Below are positions 63,852 through 64,000 of a stretch of DNA of 64,000 bases, one piece after another (positions within the stretch are counted from its first letter, which is position 1; each line of letters opens with the position of its first letter). The translations under genes and the position numbers were made by a program. Under the pieces are notes generated by a model. That model was not told the DNA's origin, did not search any database, and saw only the letters and a list, made by a program, of their open reading frames with translations. The stretch is from NCBI RefSeq assembly GCF_009737085.1, contig NZ_WOVL01000024.1, positions 19,579-83,578 on the forward strand, read 5' to 3'. Source of the DNA: Paenibacillus sp. NEAU-GSW1. GTDB taxonomy: Bacteria > Bacillota > Bacilli > Paenibacillales > Paenibacillaceae.

Positions 63852-64000
63852 TTGGGTAAAACAGCAAACTGCACATTTAAATGTTCCGTTTGCCATTAAC
63901 CTGTCAATTAATTGCTTAAAATACAAACAAAAAGAAGCCATCTCCTTGTTAGAATAGAAGTACCACCAACCATTCTAGAAAGAGAGGCCTCTTTATGTAC
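63852..64000 (+). mobile_element. Probable left end of an insertion sequence, cut by window edge
   Basis: The stretch aligns with 32097-32222 and ends in a hairpin (AAAGAAGCCATCTCCTTG against GAAAGAGAGGCCTCTTT) followed by ATGTAC at 63995. It resembles the leader of a transposase gene that would continue beyond the window. No transposase residues beyond two can be read, so the IS identity is inference. Confidence 0.45.

Overview
The window reads as chromosomal DNA of a spore-forming, Gram-positive Paenibacillaceae bacterium (Paenibacillus or a close relative). Support: strong purine-rich Shine-Dalgarno sites, GTG/TTG starts, a xylAB operon with a divergent ROK-type XylR, bacillithiol-linked proteins (BstA, bacilliredoxin), a YheC/YheD-type ATP-grasp protein, DUF3905 and WGxxGxxG proteins, and sigma-A-like promoters with CcpA-type cre boxes. 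I see no rRNA, tRNA, CRISPR array, phage or conjugative module.

Layout. 1-8.2 kb: the 3' part of a chemotaxis receptor, an ABC-F ATPase, a broken FAD oxidoreductase with bstA and a half-size MFS gene, a Gfo/Idh/MocA oxidoreductase and an MBL-fold hydrolase. 8.2-15 kb: a 21-codon ORF, a CvfC/YpgR-like HEAT protein, an exported transglutaminase-like protein, a Q-rich/WGxxGxxG gene pair, and a LacI regulator divergent from a ROK sugar kinase and manA. 15-27.9 kb: mostly housekeeping (alpha/beta hydrolase; AraC-mutY-eda operon; cytochrome c lipoprotein; acpS; nadE and bacilliredoxin; DUF3905; sensor kinase; lysophospholipase; HI0933-family flavoprotein; PAS-HTH protein). 27.9-32.1 kb: xylB, xylA and divergent xylR, with a clear XylR operator and cre. 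32.2-41.5 kb: a three-gene surface-protein operon (stalk-domain protein, 750-aa PKD protein, about 2000-aa RCC1/vWA-like/PKD protein). 41.6-49.5 kb: two MFS exporters, a GIY-YIG/DUF2087 pair, a membrane protein, a lactonase, a LytTR regulator with a cre, an aldose epimerase and an SRPBCC protein. 49.5-50.5 kb: an array of about 16 tandem 51-bp units beside a decayed solute-binding-protein tail. 50.5-58.5 kb: lacZ, an SDR, and a cassette of a Tat-exported GMC dehydrogenase (subunit 3 plus GMC subunit) with its own tatC and tatA. 58.5-62.7 kb: a translationally coupled operon for L-2,3-diaminopropionate (adenylate-forming enzyme, SbnA, SbnB), with an ATP-grasp gene divergent from it. 62.8-64 kb: repeats, a wrecked YhdH/YhfP quinone oxidoreductase and what looks like the left end of an insertion sequence.

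Theme: catabolism of plant-type sugars (xylose, galactosides, hexose phosphates, KDPG) under carbon-catabolite control, plus cell-surface and secretion functions. The parts I find least explained are the 32-41 kb surface operon, the diaminopropionate operon without an NRPS, the Tat cassette carrying its own likely substrate, and the 51-bp array. Decay is visible at four places: the FAD oxidoreductase, the solute-binding tail, the quinone oxidoreductase and an IS-like relic.
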